Shown here in pieces: positions 45,647 to 54,211 of a stretch of DNA of 56,668 nt. Position numbers and translations under genes: made by a program. The stretch covers positions 48,875 through 105,542 of the forward strand of contig NZ_HE578927.1 of NCBI RefSeq assembly GCF_000313565.1, in the 5' to 3' direction. How positions within the stretch are numbered: position 1 is the first letter of the stretch; each line of letters opens with the position of its first letter. The notes below the pieces were generated by a model. That model was not told where the DNA came from and ran no database searches. It worked only from the letters and a program-made list of their open reading frames with translations. This DNA is from Dielma fastidiosa. GTDB lineage: Bacteria; Bacillota_I; Bacilli_A; Erysipelotrichales; Erysipelotrichaceae.

Positions 45647-48352
45647 TTATTCTATAATCATTACAGTATCTGCAGCGCCATGGTATGTATTTCCGTTATA
45701 GATTACACTGCCATTGCTGCCAGCATTAAGCTGTAATGTTCCACTGCCGGTAAATGTACCTTCAATGGTTAATACAGCACCGTTATTCAGCTGTAATACA
45801 TTTGCTTCATTCAGCTCACCAGCCGTCATAGTTTCTGAACTGTTGATTGGATAGACTTCTGACAATCCGGTAGCTTTCAGATAGTCAGCAACTGAGCCAA
45901 GATAAACAAGCTTCACATTATCTCCCTGTAAACCTGTTGTGCTGAGATCAGCGATTGCGTTGCCTGTGCTGTCTTTCCATACTAATCCATTGGCTTTTAA
46001 TGTTTCAGCGCCGCTGATCAGCATCTTCGTGCTGTCCAAAACAGTACCTGCACTGCCTATAACTCTGAATTCAGGATGCAGCGTTAATTTACCTGATGTA
46101 TTTGCATTGCTGACCGTTATTGTATTGCCATTTGCATTCAATTCACCAAATAAGGTCATGGTCATATTATCAGCGACAGTTATTGTTTTATTAGCAATCA
46201 ATTTCACATCGCCAACCTCAACATCACTTTCGACCATATATGCCGTACTAGTATCATCACTCAAATATGCTGTCAGCTTCGTACTGTCAGTGCTGGCAGT
46301 CTGTGAAGTTACAGTTACGGTGATTGAACCAATCTGAGCATTGCTTAAATTGCCATTTGGTACGCCGCCCATAACCAGATAGAAATTCTGGCTGTCACTG
46401 CCGCCGCCGGCACTCGATAAGGCCAGATAAGTGCCTGCTGCGTAAGATGCTTTGCCAGCGTAATCTTTTTCATTACTGTCGGTCTTATCAGCACCCGCTT
46501 CCTTATAGAATGCACCTGAATAATTCTTATCCAGCTGTAAATTCAGCTTCGCATTTACCGATGCATTTGATTTATTAATAACATTAATCAGATTGTTTGT
46601 ATTATCATTACCATTCCAGCCTAATTCATTGCCTGCAGACGGTAATGTTTCACCTTTACCAGCATCATAGCTGCCGCGGTCATAAACAAACTCCATATCA
46701 CCCCAGTTGAGCTCAACCTTATAGCTGATATCACCGGCAGTTGTCAAATAGATTGGAATCTCAATGCTGTTGGTAGCCGCACCATCTGAGAAACGTGTCC
46801 AAGCCGAGGCGACAACACCGCCTATTGATGAAGTAAAGGTTTCCGTTTTGGCAACAACTGGTTCTGCTGGAGTAGAGAATAATTTAGCCATTGAGCCTGG
46901 CTCTGCTGTATAATTCACACTCATTGTCTCTAAAGGATTGGCGAGTCCGCTCAGATCCTTACCCCGCAGTGAACCGGCAGCTCCTGTATAGCTTTCATCC
47001 GCACCTACTTGAATATTATAAGTTGTTGAATCAACAGTGATCGAATTATATCCAGAACCTGAAATAGCGCTGACTAGAGATAATTCATAGTTAGTTAATA
47101 AGCCTTTTAATGAACCGGAATATCCGTGAGTATCATTCAGCAAATCTAATTTAAATAACTGCTGAGCATCCTTAAATTCTTTTAATCCCTCATAAATAGG
47201 ATAGCCTGATGTATCGACATCGGCATAATACAAGTTATAGGCTCCCCTTACACTTGAATTTTTAATTGATGATGTAGTCATACCACCTAATTTACTTTGA
47301 TCCGGAATCGGCTCACCTGTAATCCCAGCTATCCCGCTGATTAATGCATATCGGCGCATAACGCCATCATTAAGTTTGACAGACGGAGTGCTCTGAAGTC
47401 CGGCGTATCGGTGACCGCTATCCGATGCCAATAACAAATCAACATTGATATTCATTGCTGCATTACTGATGGTTCCGCGATTGATTGCAGTCAGACCATA
47501 ATAGAAAGGCATACTTGATAAAATTGTCACATTTCCATCTGCACTGACATTTGAAACAGTGCCATGATTTTCCATTATCAAGCCAAAACCCGTCGCACTG
47601 CCTCTGTAGTAGTCGGTTAAGTAAGACTCCATTGGTATTAAATTTGTGCTTACGAATTTATCAATAATCTGTACATTAATATCCCTGAATGTAACATTCT
47701 TAAATTCACCATCATTATTCAACATAAAATAATTCTCACCTAAGAAATATCCGCCCACATTCTTAGATGCGTTATAGCCACTTAAGTTTGAAATACCCCA
47801 GTCATCAGTACCATCTTTATCACCGCTATATGTACGCTGAATAGTTAAGTTGCTGATTATTTTATCATTACCATTAAAATTTCCTTTAAAGTCTACAATA
47901 TTACTGCCTGTCGAAGGGGCATAAAAATAATCAGAAGTTTGAGGACTTGAACCGGGAAAAGTTGCTGTATATGTCGCTTGAGTAGTACCACTATATATAG
48001 CTATACCACCTATACCAACCCACTGCTTGCCAGCTAAATCAATATCGTTCATTAATTTGATTGTCGCATCTCCAACTTCAGCAGTACCATAACTTACACC
48101 ATCCACAGTTACTCCACCGGTCATTAAATATGACACGAAGCCTAATCCGGTAGCTGTCATAACCTGAATTTCAGATACCACATGACTACTGCTGTCTTCT
48201 ACAAATCGATAATCTTTTCCCTTTTCCGCTGACTTACCCGCTTCAAACCAAGTTTCAGCCGTTGCGGCTGCCTGTACCTGTGTTGGGAAAACAGCTAATA
48301 TCATTGCTAATGCAATAAAAAACGCACCAAGTTTTTCTATTAACTTTTTCAT
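45647..48352 (-). CDS. 901-aa secreted surface protein with GLUG-like region and WGD/GNDN domain
   Basis: A signal peptide (about 1-28, cleaved near VQAAA) is followed by a GLUG-like beta-helix region (about 90-330; blocks such as NDIDLAGKQWVGIGG and FKGNFNGNDKIISNLTI), a linker, a domain with WGD at 550-552 and WNGNDNTNN at 579-587 running to about 690, and a C-terminal beta-rich part. No LPxTG, S-layer homology or membrane anchor is seen. Very rich in Ser, Thr, Asn and Gly, so a possible glycosylation target. Follows the PGT gene after a 130-base structured spacer. Confidence 0.82.
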   Translation of the reverse strand: MKKLIEKLGAFFIALAMILAVFPTQVQAAATAETWFEAGKSAEKGKDYRFVEDSSSHVVSEIQVMTATGLGFVSYLMTGGVTVDGVSYGTAEVGDATIKLMNDIDLAGKQWVGIGGIAIYSGTTQATYTATFPGSSPQTSDYFYAPSTGSNIVDFKGNFNGNDKIISNLTIQRTYSGDKDGTDDWGISNLSGYNASKNVGGYFLGENYFMLNNDGEFKNVTFRDINVQIIDKFVSTNLIPMESYLTDYYRGSATGFGLIMENHGTVSNVSADGNVTILSSMPFYYGLTAINRGTISNAAMNINVDLLLASDSGHRYAGLQSTPSVKLNDGVMRRYALISGIAGITGEPIPDQSKLGGMTTSSIKNSSVRGAYNLYYADVDTSGYPIYEGLKEFKDAQQLFKLDLLNDTHGYSGSLKGLLTNYELSLVSAISGSGYNSITVDSTTYNIQVGADESYTGAAGSLRGKDLSGLANPLETMSVNYTAEPGSMAKLFSTPAEPVVAKTETFTSSIGGVVASAWTRFSDGAATNSIEIPIYLTTAGDISYKVELNWGDMEFVYDRGSYDAGKGETLPSAGNELGWNGNDNTNNLINVINKSNASVNAKLNLQLDKNYSGAFYKEAGADKTDSNEKDYAGKASYAAGTYLALSSAGGGSDSQNFYLVMGGVPNGNLSNAQIGSITVTVTSQTASTDSTKLTAYLSDDTSTAYMVESDVEVGDVKLIANKTITVADNMTMTLFGELNANGNTITVSNANTSGKLTLHPEFRVIGSAGTVLDSTKMLISGAETLKANGLVWKDSTGNAIADLSTTGLQGDNVKLVYLGSVADYLKATGLSEVYPINSSETMTAGELNEANVLQLNNGAVLTIEGTFTGSGTLQLNAGSNGSVIYNGNTYHGAADTVMIIE

Positions 48353-48426
48353 TTAATTCTCCTTTCAATCTCGCTTTTTTCTAATTCCATACTGTAATGC
48401 TTAATTTTTATCGTTTCGCCCCCTCC

Positions 48427-48479
48427 TTTGCTTTTCCGTCAAAAAGCCTGAAATTCAGACTTTTAAACAGAAAAGCAAA
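48427..48479 (-). terminator. Nested hairpin between the PGT and 901-aa genes
   Basis: Outer 10-bp stem (48,427-48,436 with 48,470-48,479) encloses an inner stem (48,442-48,464) containing GTCTGAA/TTCAGGC and followed on the minus strand by TTTTT. The inner part can act as a terminator; forming the outer stem would compete little with it, so partial read-through is likely. GGAGGGGG follows with no start codon at the proper distance. Confidence 0.65.
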
Positions 48480-48482
48480 AAT

Positions 48483-49055
48483 TTACTCACTGCGATGCTT
48501 CTCAAAAATTACCATAACGGTTTTCATTAAGATCAACAGATCCAGCATCAGCGTCTGTTTCTGGATATAATACAAATCAAAAGCAAGCTTACTTTCAATA
48601 TCACTGCTGTACCTTCCCATTACCTGCGCATAGCCTGTCAGTCCCGCTTTCACACTTGTCCGATATGAAAATTCCGGTAATCGCTTGATAATCTCATCGG
48701 CTAATTCCGGACGTTCTGGACGCGGCCCAACTAAACTCATCTCACCTTTTAACACATTCATCAGCTGCGGCAATTCATCGATTCTCAGTCTCCGCAAAAT
48801 TCTGCCAACCTTGGTGACACGCTGATCCTCAGCATCACTTATTCGCGCGATGCCGTCGGCCTCCGCATTCACCCTCATACTGCGAAGTTTAATTACCTCA
48901 AAGCAGTGATTTCCCTGCCCATAGCGGCGCTGGCGGTAAAAGATCGGCCCGCCGTCCTCAAGATAGATGCACAATGCCGCGATTCCCATCAGTGGCGAAG
49001 TAATAATCAGAAGCAGCATGGAGATAACAATATCCATCACACGTTTAGAGAGCAA
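48483..49055 (-). CDS. Polyprenyl phosphoglycosyltransferase, catalytic half
   Basis: A 190-residue monotopic PGT domain (bacterial sugar transferase, PglC/WcaJ-C type) that transfers a sugar phosphate from a nucleotide sugar to undecaprenyl phosphate, starting a surface glycan. It has the re-entrant helix (about 6-30 with the SP kink), the catalytic D93-E94 in RIDELPQ and PRPERPE at 111-117. It starts at TTG behind AAAGGAAGG, 19 bases inside the preceding gene. In larger relatives this domain is fused to the domains encoded by that gene. Confidence 0.92.
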   Translation of the reverse strand: MLSKRVMDIVISMLLLIITSPLMGIAALCIYLEDGGPIFYRQRRYGQGNHCFEVIKLRSMRVNAEADGIARISDAEDQRVTKVGRILRRLRIDELPQLMNVLKGEMSLVGPRPERPELADEIIKRLPEFSYRTSVKAGLTGYAQVMGRYSSDIESKLAFDLYYIQKQTLMLDLLILMKTVMVIFEKHRSE

Positions 49056-49726
49056 AGCCTTCCTTTTTGCTGATGACTCATTAATAAATCACTGACAACT
49101 ACCGTATCGCCGCTCAGCAGCACATCTTTGATTTCACAGCGTTCATACCATTCCCTGCCTAGTTCAAAACAAAGCTGATTTAATCGATAACGTTCTGCCG
49201 TACTGATTTTTTCAACAAGCAGTCCATCTACAGCTTTCAGCCTTTCTGCGTCAACTGCTTCTGATGACAGTTTATCTACAATCTTAAAACGATCAGCACG
49301 CGCTCTAAACTCATAAAGTGCCAGCCCAGACTCACCGACGTGAATCAATGTTTTACAGCCATGCCGATTTTGATAATAATGATCCACCGCTTTGCTCCAG
49401 ATCAGTGCCCATATCAGCTGCGTACCGATTAAAAGCAGCAGCGGCAGCAGATTCATAAAACGATAGGCAATCAATGATATTTCTAAATAAAGCACCGGCG
49501 CGCTGATTAAGCTGCTTAAGCTATGTATAAATAAGATTTCATCACGGCTTTTCTCCGCTATCTGATAACCGCCATTGATTATCTTAAAGACTTCAAGTTC
49601 AAGCAGTGCCAGCATGATGATTACCACATTACCCCAAAAGTAATAATAAATGGTTTCACCATAACCAAATTCCCAAAATATCGTGATAAAGATCAGCTGT
49701 GCCAATAAGTCAATCCAACCGCTCAT
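49037..49726 (-). CDS. Membrane and Rossmann-like half of a split WbaP/WcaJ-type transferase
   Basis: A 229-residue protein with about four membrane helices in the first 130 residues, then a CoA-binding-like nucleotide fold (GCKTLIHVGESGLALYEF onward) cut short before the catalytic domain. It matches the N-terminal part of polyisoprenyl glycosylphosphotransferases. The catalytic part is the next gene, overlapping by 19 bases in another frame. Start overlaps the preceding stop as ATGA. Either a natural split or an old frameshift. Confidence 0.75.
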   Translation of the reverse strand: MSGWIDLLAQLIFITIFWEFGYGETIYYYFWGNVVIIMLALLELEVFKIINGGYQIAEKSRDEILFIHSLSSLISAPVLYLEISLIAYRFMNLLPLLLLIGTQLIWALIWSKAVDHYYQNRHGCKTLIHVGESGLALYEFRARADRFKIVDKLSSEAVDAERLKAVDGLLVEKISTAERYRLNQLCFELGREWYERCEIKDVLLSGDTVVVSDLLMSHQQKGRLCSLNV

Positions 49727-50784
49727 CGAATCTCAATGCCTACCGGCAGCTGACTGTTCAGCAATGCCTTTTCCTGACTTTCACTGTCATAAAACACTAA
49801 TTCAATAATTCCCTTATAAGTACCCGGCGGCAAATCGGTGCCGTCCTGTAAAGCATTCAGTGTCAATGTCTCAAGTCTTGAACCAGCCGGTACCCGTCCG
49901 GAAACAGCTAAATCCTGACGGTATGTTTCAGGATCATATTCCCCTAATACTTCAAGGCGTTTTTGATCAAGAAAGGTTCGATGATTGACACCTAGCTTAT
50001 CGATCAGCTCCTGATCACTGATTGTCAGCTTCACAACAATGTCCTGGGTAGAATTGCCGGGATTGTAGAAGGCCAGCTCGCCGATCCCGTCGGTAAAGAC
50101 AATCAGCCGGTTAAATTCAAATGCCGCTGTATTACCATTCTGGGGTTTAAGGCCATCATGAATTGCCTGCACATTTCCATCAACCGGAACCGATGGATAA
50201 GGGATACCCAGCTTCAGCAGCAACAGCAGCAGCGGGATAAGAAACAGCAGCAGAAACCACGGCCTTTTATGTTCATGAATCAATCCCACCGCATAATTTT
50301 TAATCAGAATCCCATCACGGTTCTTCCCAACCAGGCCGCCGGCGTACTTTTTAGCTTCAATGCGGATGGCACTGCCGCAGCAGCTGATGATACCGCCTTC
50401 CATCATCCCAGCGATACCGCCGCTGTATTCGGCCCCCTGTATCATACCGTCAACAGTGAGATTAACGATCTTCGCATCCTTAAGACAGCCAAATAAACCG
50501 CCGTATTTTCGTTTCCCTTTGATTTTAAAATTGGTAATGCTGTGATTGCCGCCATCAAATATACCCTTGAAAGGAAGCGCATCATCTTCCCCAATTGGTA
50601 TGAGTTTCTTGCCTTGAAAATCAAGATCAGCGGTAAGCCGGCAGGCCGCATATTGATATTGGCGGTTGCCTCGATTCACACCATCCGCAAAGGCTGTAAA
50701 ACCTTCAATGCTGTCAATTTCAATCCATTCATCAGCAGCGCCGCTTTCAATGTGAAATGCATCTTCCTTGAATCGACGCGGCAC
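49723..50784 (-). CDS. GLUG-repeat membrane protein, C-terminal part after frameshift
   Basis: The frame is open upstream to about 50,883, well before the GTG at 50,784 used for the 353-residue count, so this is the larger part of a frameshifted gene. It has GLUG-type repeats (YGGLFG, SGGIAG, AGGLVG; about 60-165), a basic HEHKR then one membrane helix (176-195), and an extracellular beta-sandwich-like domain to the end. The positive-inside rule puts the GLUG repeats in the cytoplasm, contrary to the usual case. Stop overlaps the next start (ATGA). Confidence 0.72.
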   Translation of the reverse strand: MPRRFKEDAFHIESGAADEWIEIDSIEGFTAFADGVNRGNRQYQYAACRLTADLDFQGKKLIPIGEDDALPFKGIFDGGNHSITNFKIKGKRKYGGLFGCLKDAKIVNLTVDGMIQGAEYSGGIAGMMEGGIISCCGSAIRIEAKKYAGGLVGKNRDGILIKNYAVGLIHEHKRPWFLLLFLIPLLLLLLKLGIPYPSVPVDGNVQAIHDGLKPQNGNTAAFEFNRLIVFTDGIGELAFYNPGNSTQDIVVKLTISDQELIDKLGVNHRTFLDQKRLEVLGEYDPETYRQDLAVSGRVPAGSRLETLTLNALQDGTDLPPGTYKGIIELVFYDSESQEKALLNSQLPVGIEIR

Positions 50785-50843
50785 TTCATCACGGTTCCAT
50801 GTCCGCTCATAATCCCAGGGCAGGTTTTGAATTGATTCAGAAT

Positions 50844-51125
50844 CTAAAGCCAGCTCACTGTCCGCAAATTCCTTTTTCTTTTTTTACGGTCATCAATATA
50901 GAAGATATGTTCCATGATGCCTTCATTTTTAGCTGCAAAGCCGGCCATGATTTTTCCCCGCTTTGAATCTGTTTGACACCAGCTGTTATAAATCTCACCA
51001 TAGTTACAGCCAATAAAACCGCCGCTGCTTTGTCCGCCGCTAAGCTTCACCATGGCATAGCAATCTTTAATATAACTGTTGCTGAGGCCAGCCAGACCAC
51101 CCATAAGACATATCTTTTTCTTCAT
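50844..51125 (-). CDS. GLUG-repeat protein, N-terminal part before frameshift
   Basis: A 93-residue open frame starting at ATG 51,125 behind GGAGGAATAAG, one base after the upstream stop. It opens with a GLUG repeat (GGLAGLSNSYIKDCYAM) with no signal peptide, has a second (SGGFIGCNYGEIYNSW), and reads out of frame after KKRKR at an A7-G-A5 run (50,873-50,885). Adding one A to the seven-A run would join it to the following frame as one protein of about 475 residues. Frameshift mutation, sequencing error or slippage. Confidence 0.65.
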   Translation of the reverse strand: MKKKICLMGGLAGLSNSYIKDCYAMVKLSGGQSSGGFIGCNYGEIYNSWCQTDSKRGKIMAGFAAKNEGIMEHIFYIDDRKKRKRNLRTVSWL

Positions 51126-51126
51126 C

Positions 51127-51657
51127 TTATTCCTCCAATGCATCAATCCAAGATGTTTTCACACGCAGCACGCCGGCTGAATAATGGGTGCCCTGTTCAT
51201 AAGCCAAAACCTCGACGCGAAACTGTTTTTCAAGTGCTTTGACCTTGATTCCAGCCAGCATCTCTCCCGGTGAAAGCAAGCCGCTTTTAGCTTTTATTTG
51301 ACCCTCTTGATCAAGAATCACTAACTGAATATCAACCTTACTTTCTGGCTGATTCATTAAATAAATCATCAATTCATCCTGTTCATATACCGGGGAAATA
51401 CAAAAGCCTGTCACATAGCCTTCATTTACTTCATAGATTTGATAACGCATGCGCTCATCAAGCATAGATGGATCAATCAATACCTGTGCTTTGGGCTCAT
51501 GGCGCGGCAGCAGGAAGCCATCCCATCGATATACCGCCAGCAGCATCATGAGCAGAAGCAGCAAGCAGCTAACCGCAATCTGAAAGCGGCGCTTTTTATA
51601 CTGCGCATTACTGCGGCTGCTCGTCAGCTGTTTCATTTGTGTCATTGGCTTTGACAT
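51127..51657 (-). CDS. Single-pass membrane protein of the surface cluster
   Basis: A 176-residue protein with a basic N terminus (KKRRF), one membrane helix at about 25-43 and an extracellular beta-rich domain. The domain (ELMIYLMNQPESKVDIQLVI through YSAGVLRV) looks weakly like the external domain of the GLUG membrane protein (ELAFYNPGNSTQDIVVKLTI through GTYKGIIELV), so the two may interact. It starts at ATG 51,657 with AAAGGAAG, inside the last 50 bases of the preceding gene. No family recognised. Confidence 0.72.
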   Translation of the reverse strand: MSKPMTQMKQLTSSRSNAQYKKRRFQIAVSCLLLLLMMLLAVYRWDGFLLPRHEPKAQVLIDPSMLDERMRYQIYEVNEGYVTGFCISPVYEQDELMIYLMNQPESKVDIQLVILDQEGQIKAKSGLLSPGEMLAGIKVKALEKQFRVEVLAYEQGTHYSAGVLRVKTSWIDALEE

Positions 51658-53299
51658 CCGCTTCTTCCTTTCGATAAATCAGCTTGACAGCCGGTGTGCC
51701 AGCCGTAGTTTCTTCACCCAGCAAATCAATAAACCGATAAGCATTCAAGTCCTGATGACTGCCTGCTATCAGTGAACTATCTTCATCACATTCCGCCAAA
51801 ACATCACCATCCAACGCATCAACCGCCTGAAACTGATCAAAGCATAACGTACCGCCGCCGCTGACACGATAAATATTTCCATTCATTTCATGCTCGCCGC
51901 TTAAAATCAAAGTCTCTCCTTTTTCAATCGTAAGATCAAATGCTTCAGCTGGTTCGTTTAAATTCTGCGGCTCATTTTCCATCGATGTCACAGTTAAGCT
52001 TAAAGAGCCGATTTGTTTTTGATGCTTATACTGATCAAGATCCGGATTTCCTGAAAGTACGACATAGAGGTCAAGCTGAGTCGGAAGATTGCTGGCGGCC
52101 GCGATCAGTTCTTCCTCATATGCCGCTAATTCACACATATCATAATCATATTCATCACTGCCATCACTTTTACTGCCGGCAGTCTTATAAACATCACCCT
52201 TAATATTTCCATCATCAAGCTGCAGCTCATGGGTGATCATAACCGGAAATAATGAATAATTATTAACCCGGATATGATTGTTTAAATTATCATTGCCCTG
52301 CCATGACATACGATCACCATCATAGCTGTAACTCAAATCGCCCCATTCTATCTGAACCTGATATTTGTCTGATTCCGCATAAAGGAAGGGACTGGCTGGC
52401 AGATAATAATACAGAATCTGCTGATTTAAAAATTCAGCGTGCTGGTCAATATTGGCAAATTCAATCCACGCTGTCTGCGGCAGCTTATTCCCCTCCCGTG
52501 TTATTAAGGTCAGCACATCGCCCGTATTCGTCATGAATCGTGAATTCTGTGCATTCATTTCAGCATCACCAATCAAATCAATCATTGTATAAGCCTGCTT
52601 ATCCGCACTTTGAGAATAAATCTGAATACCGGCTTCTGATCCGGCAAAAAAGGCATAGGAGCTGACTGCAAGAAAGGGTGCTGACATTGAAGAGGCAGCT
52701 TTAACACTTAACATGCCCGCGTGTTCACTCTCACTGATTAGCTGAAACGATGAACAGCGCAGCGGTGTAAAGTTACTATCCTCATCAATGACGATTGTCA
52801 GCTGATGGCCATTAAGATCGATACTTAAAAATTCAGTGTCAGCATTTGGCAGATCAGCGGCATTTACTGAAACATCACTCAGCAGTGTCAAGCGAATGTC
52901 TTTTTCCTGTGCCAGACATTCCCGAAAGCCTAAAGCGTCCTCGACCTCACACACCCCGTTTGTATCGGGCAATGATGGTTCTGCATTGGTATCTGAAGGC
53001 TCAGCAGGCAGCGGATCATTTTCAATAATATCTGATGAACTGTCACTGTCACTTGCGGTATCATCTGGCAAAATATCCCCTGCTGTTGCTTCATTTAAAT
53101 CTTCACCTTGATCCGCCTCTTGATAATCGCTGTCCTCATCGGCTGATTCATGATCAGCACTCTCCCCCTCATCTTCAAGAACCTCATTGCCTGTATCCTC
53201 CCATTCTTCAATTTCTAAGAAAGAATGCATTGGCATTGAAGAAAGCAGGCAGAAGATAAGTAATACAAGCTTCCCCTTTCCAATAATGGCAGCAAACAC
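51608..53299 (-). CDS. Secreted acidic surface protein with WGD/GNDN domain
   Basis: A 563-residue secreted protein starting at GTG behind AGGAG. The signal peptide is at about 1-28; residues 30-110 are strongly acidic (Asp, Glu, Ser), then come beta-rich parts. WGD at 319-321 and WQGNDNLNN at 333-341 begin a domain also found in the 901-aa protein, continuing to QIGSLSLTVTS near 455 and followed in both by a NGN strand. No wall anchor. It precedes and overlaps the membrane protein gene. Confidence 0.78.
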   Translation of the reverse strand: MFAAIIGKGKLVLLIFCLLSSMPMHSFLEIEEWEDTGNEVLEDEGESADHESADEDSDYQEADQGEDLNEATAGDILPDDTASDSDSSSDIIENDPLPAEPSDTNAEPSLPDTNGVCEVEDALGFRECLAQEKDIRLTLLSDVSVNAADLPNADTEFLSIDLNGHQLTIVIDEDSNFTPLRCSSFQLISESEHAGMLSVKAASSMSAPFLAVSSYAFFAGSEAGIQIYSQSADKQAYTMIDLIGDAEMNAQNSRFMTNTGDVLTLITREGNKLPQTAWIEFANIDQHAEFLNQQILYYYLPASPFLYAESDKYQVQIEWGDLSYSYDGDRMSWQGNDNLNNHIRVNNYSLFPVMITHELQLDDGNIKGDVYKTAGSKSDGSDEYDYDMCELAAYEEELIAAASNLPTQLDLYVVLSGNPDLDQYKHQKQIGSLSLTVTSMENEPQNLNEPAEAFDLTIEKGETLILSGEHEMNGNIYRVSGGGTLCFDQFQAVDALDGDVLAECDEDSSLIAGSHQDLNAYRFIDLLGEETTAGTPAVKLIYRKEEADVKANDTNETADEQPQ

Positions 53300-53304
53300 G
53301 CTGA

Positions 53305-53904
53305 TTAACTCCTGCGCTGTGCATTGATGCTTTTAATTAGATCGTCAACATTCGTCTCTGACTGCTTTGAAACAGGGATTTCATTACAGACGGTTTGCAT
53401 TGGTAGATCCTCTGCATCAATGATTGTTTCCTGTATCGGGGTTTGTTCCTTAATGGCGGCTTCTTTCTTGATTGTCTGCGGATATAGCTGTTTCACTTTT
53501 TCAACAGCGGCATTGATACTGCTTTCTAAAGGAATCTCCCGCAGTATCTTGGTTGAATAAAGCATATACATCTCTTGTGAATTCTCTATGGTTTTACGCA
53601 TCTTTTCAGCCGTATGCAAAAGATCGATAAAATTAGTACGCATTTCCTGAATTAAGTCTGCCTTTACCTGTTCCGCTTCAGCCCGTATCATTTTGCTGTC
53701 AGCCTCTGCCTTAGCAAGAATCTCAGCCGCCCGCTGCTCTGCTTCATGGATAATCTGATCACTGCGGTTTTGTGCATTCAGCATTAAACGGCTGATTGCC
53801 AGATGTTCATTTTGATATTGGGTGTCCAGCTCATTGAGATATTGATCTACCTCAGTTTTTGAATAACCATTGAATACTGTTTTAAATTTCACTGTTTTAT
53901 CCAT
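53305..53904 (-). CDS. DivIVA-domain coiled-coil protein
   Basis: A 199-residue DivIVA-like protein. The N-terminal membrane-curvature domain (FKTVFNGYSKTEVDQYLNEL) is followed by a coiled coil over about 22-120 and a less ordered tail. DivIVA/GpsB proteins gather at negatively curved membrane at division sites and poles and recruit wall or envelope enzymes. As first gene of the surface cluster, five bases before the surface-protein gene, it may place the glycan machinery in the cell. This is not the usual ylm/divIVA location, so it is a dedicated paralogue. Confidence 0.82.
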   Translation of the reverse strand: MDKTVKFKTVFNGYSKTEVDQYLNELDTQYQNEHLAISRLMLNAQNRSDQIIHEAEQRAAEILAKAEADSKMIRAEAEQVKADLIQEMRTNFIDLLHTAEKMRKTIENSQEMYMLYSTKILREIPLESSINAAVEKVKQLYPQTIKKEAAIKEQTPIQETIIDAEDLPMQTVCNEIPVSKQSETNVDDLIKSINAQRRS

Positions 53905-53943
53905 TGTTCACCCCTCTGCAATCTAAAAAGATTGATTTTTCTA

Positions 53944-53987
53944 TAAAAAAGCAGGAATGATGAAACTTGGGAAAAACATCATTCCTG
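53944..53987 (-). terminator. Intrinsic terminator inside the cluster leader
   Basis: An 11-bp perfect stem (53,977-53,987 with 53,952-53,962, 14-base loop) followed on the minus strand by CTTTTTT, about 40 bases before the DivIVA-like start. Downstream of a plausible promoter, it would act as an attenuator. Confidence 0.75.
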
Positions 53988-54048
53988 TATCGGCGGAAGC
54001 TATATTTTCCTGCTTCCATAATTGTAAACATCCCAGTTTTTCATATAT

Positions 54049-54076
54049 TGTCTTAAAAGGTATACTTTATAAGACA
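54049..54076. promoter_or_regulatory. 28-bp dyad 1
   Basis: Inverted repeat with half site TGTCTTA/TAAGACA and 12 of 14 pairs matched around GTATAC. Its right half (GTATACTTTATAAGACA) recurs with one change, in the opposite orientation, in dyad 2. Confidence 0.6.
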
Positions 54077-54182
54077 GATAAAAACAGGCTTAATAAATGA
54101 CTGAATAAACAAAATTCGGTCATAAAATGAATAAAATCGTAATAAATTATTTACAAATAATGTAAAAAAGATTACAATTACA

Positions 54183-54211
54183 GTGTCTCATAAAGTATAC
54201 TTTTTGACACA
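54183..54211. promoter_or_regulatory. 28-bp dyad 2
   Basis: Contains the exact palindrome AAAGTATACTTT and flanks TGTCTCA/TGACACA. Read on the minus strand, GTATACTTTATGAGACA differs from dyad 1 at one of 17 bases. It covers the TATACT of a possible promoter. Confidence 0.6.

Noticed and set aside
45939-46337. 132-codon plus-strand frame inside the 901-aa gene
   Set aside because: Antisense shadow produced by the Ser/Thr/Asn-rich codons of the surface protein; no ribosome site.
45647-53299. Sortase anchoring of the cluster surface proteins
   Set aside because: Neither the 901-aa nor the 563-aa protein ends with an LPxTG-like motif, hydrophobic stretch and basic tail.
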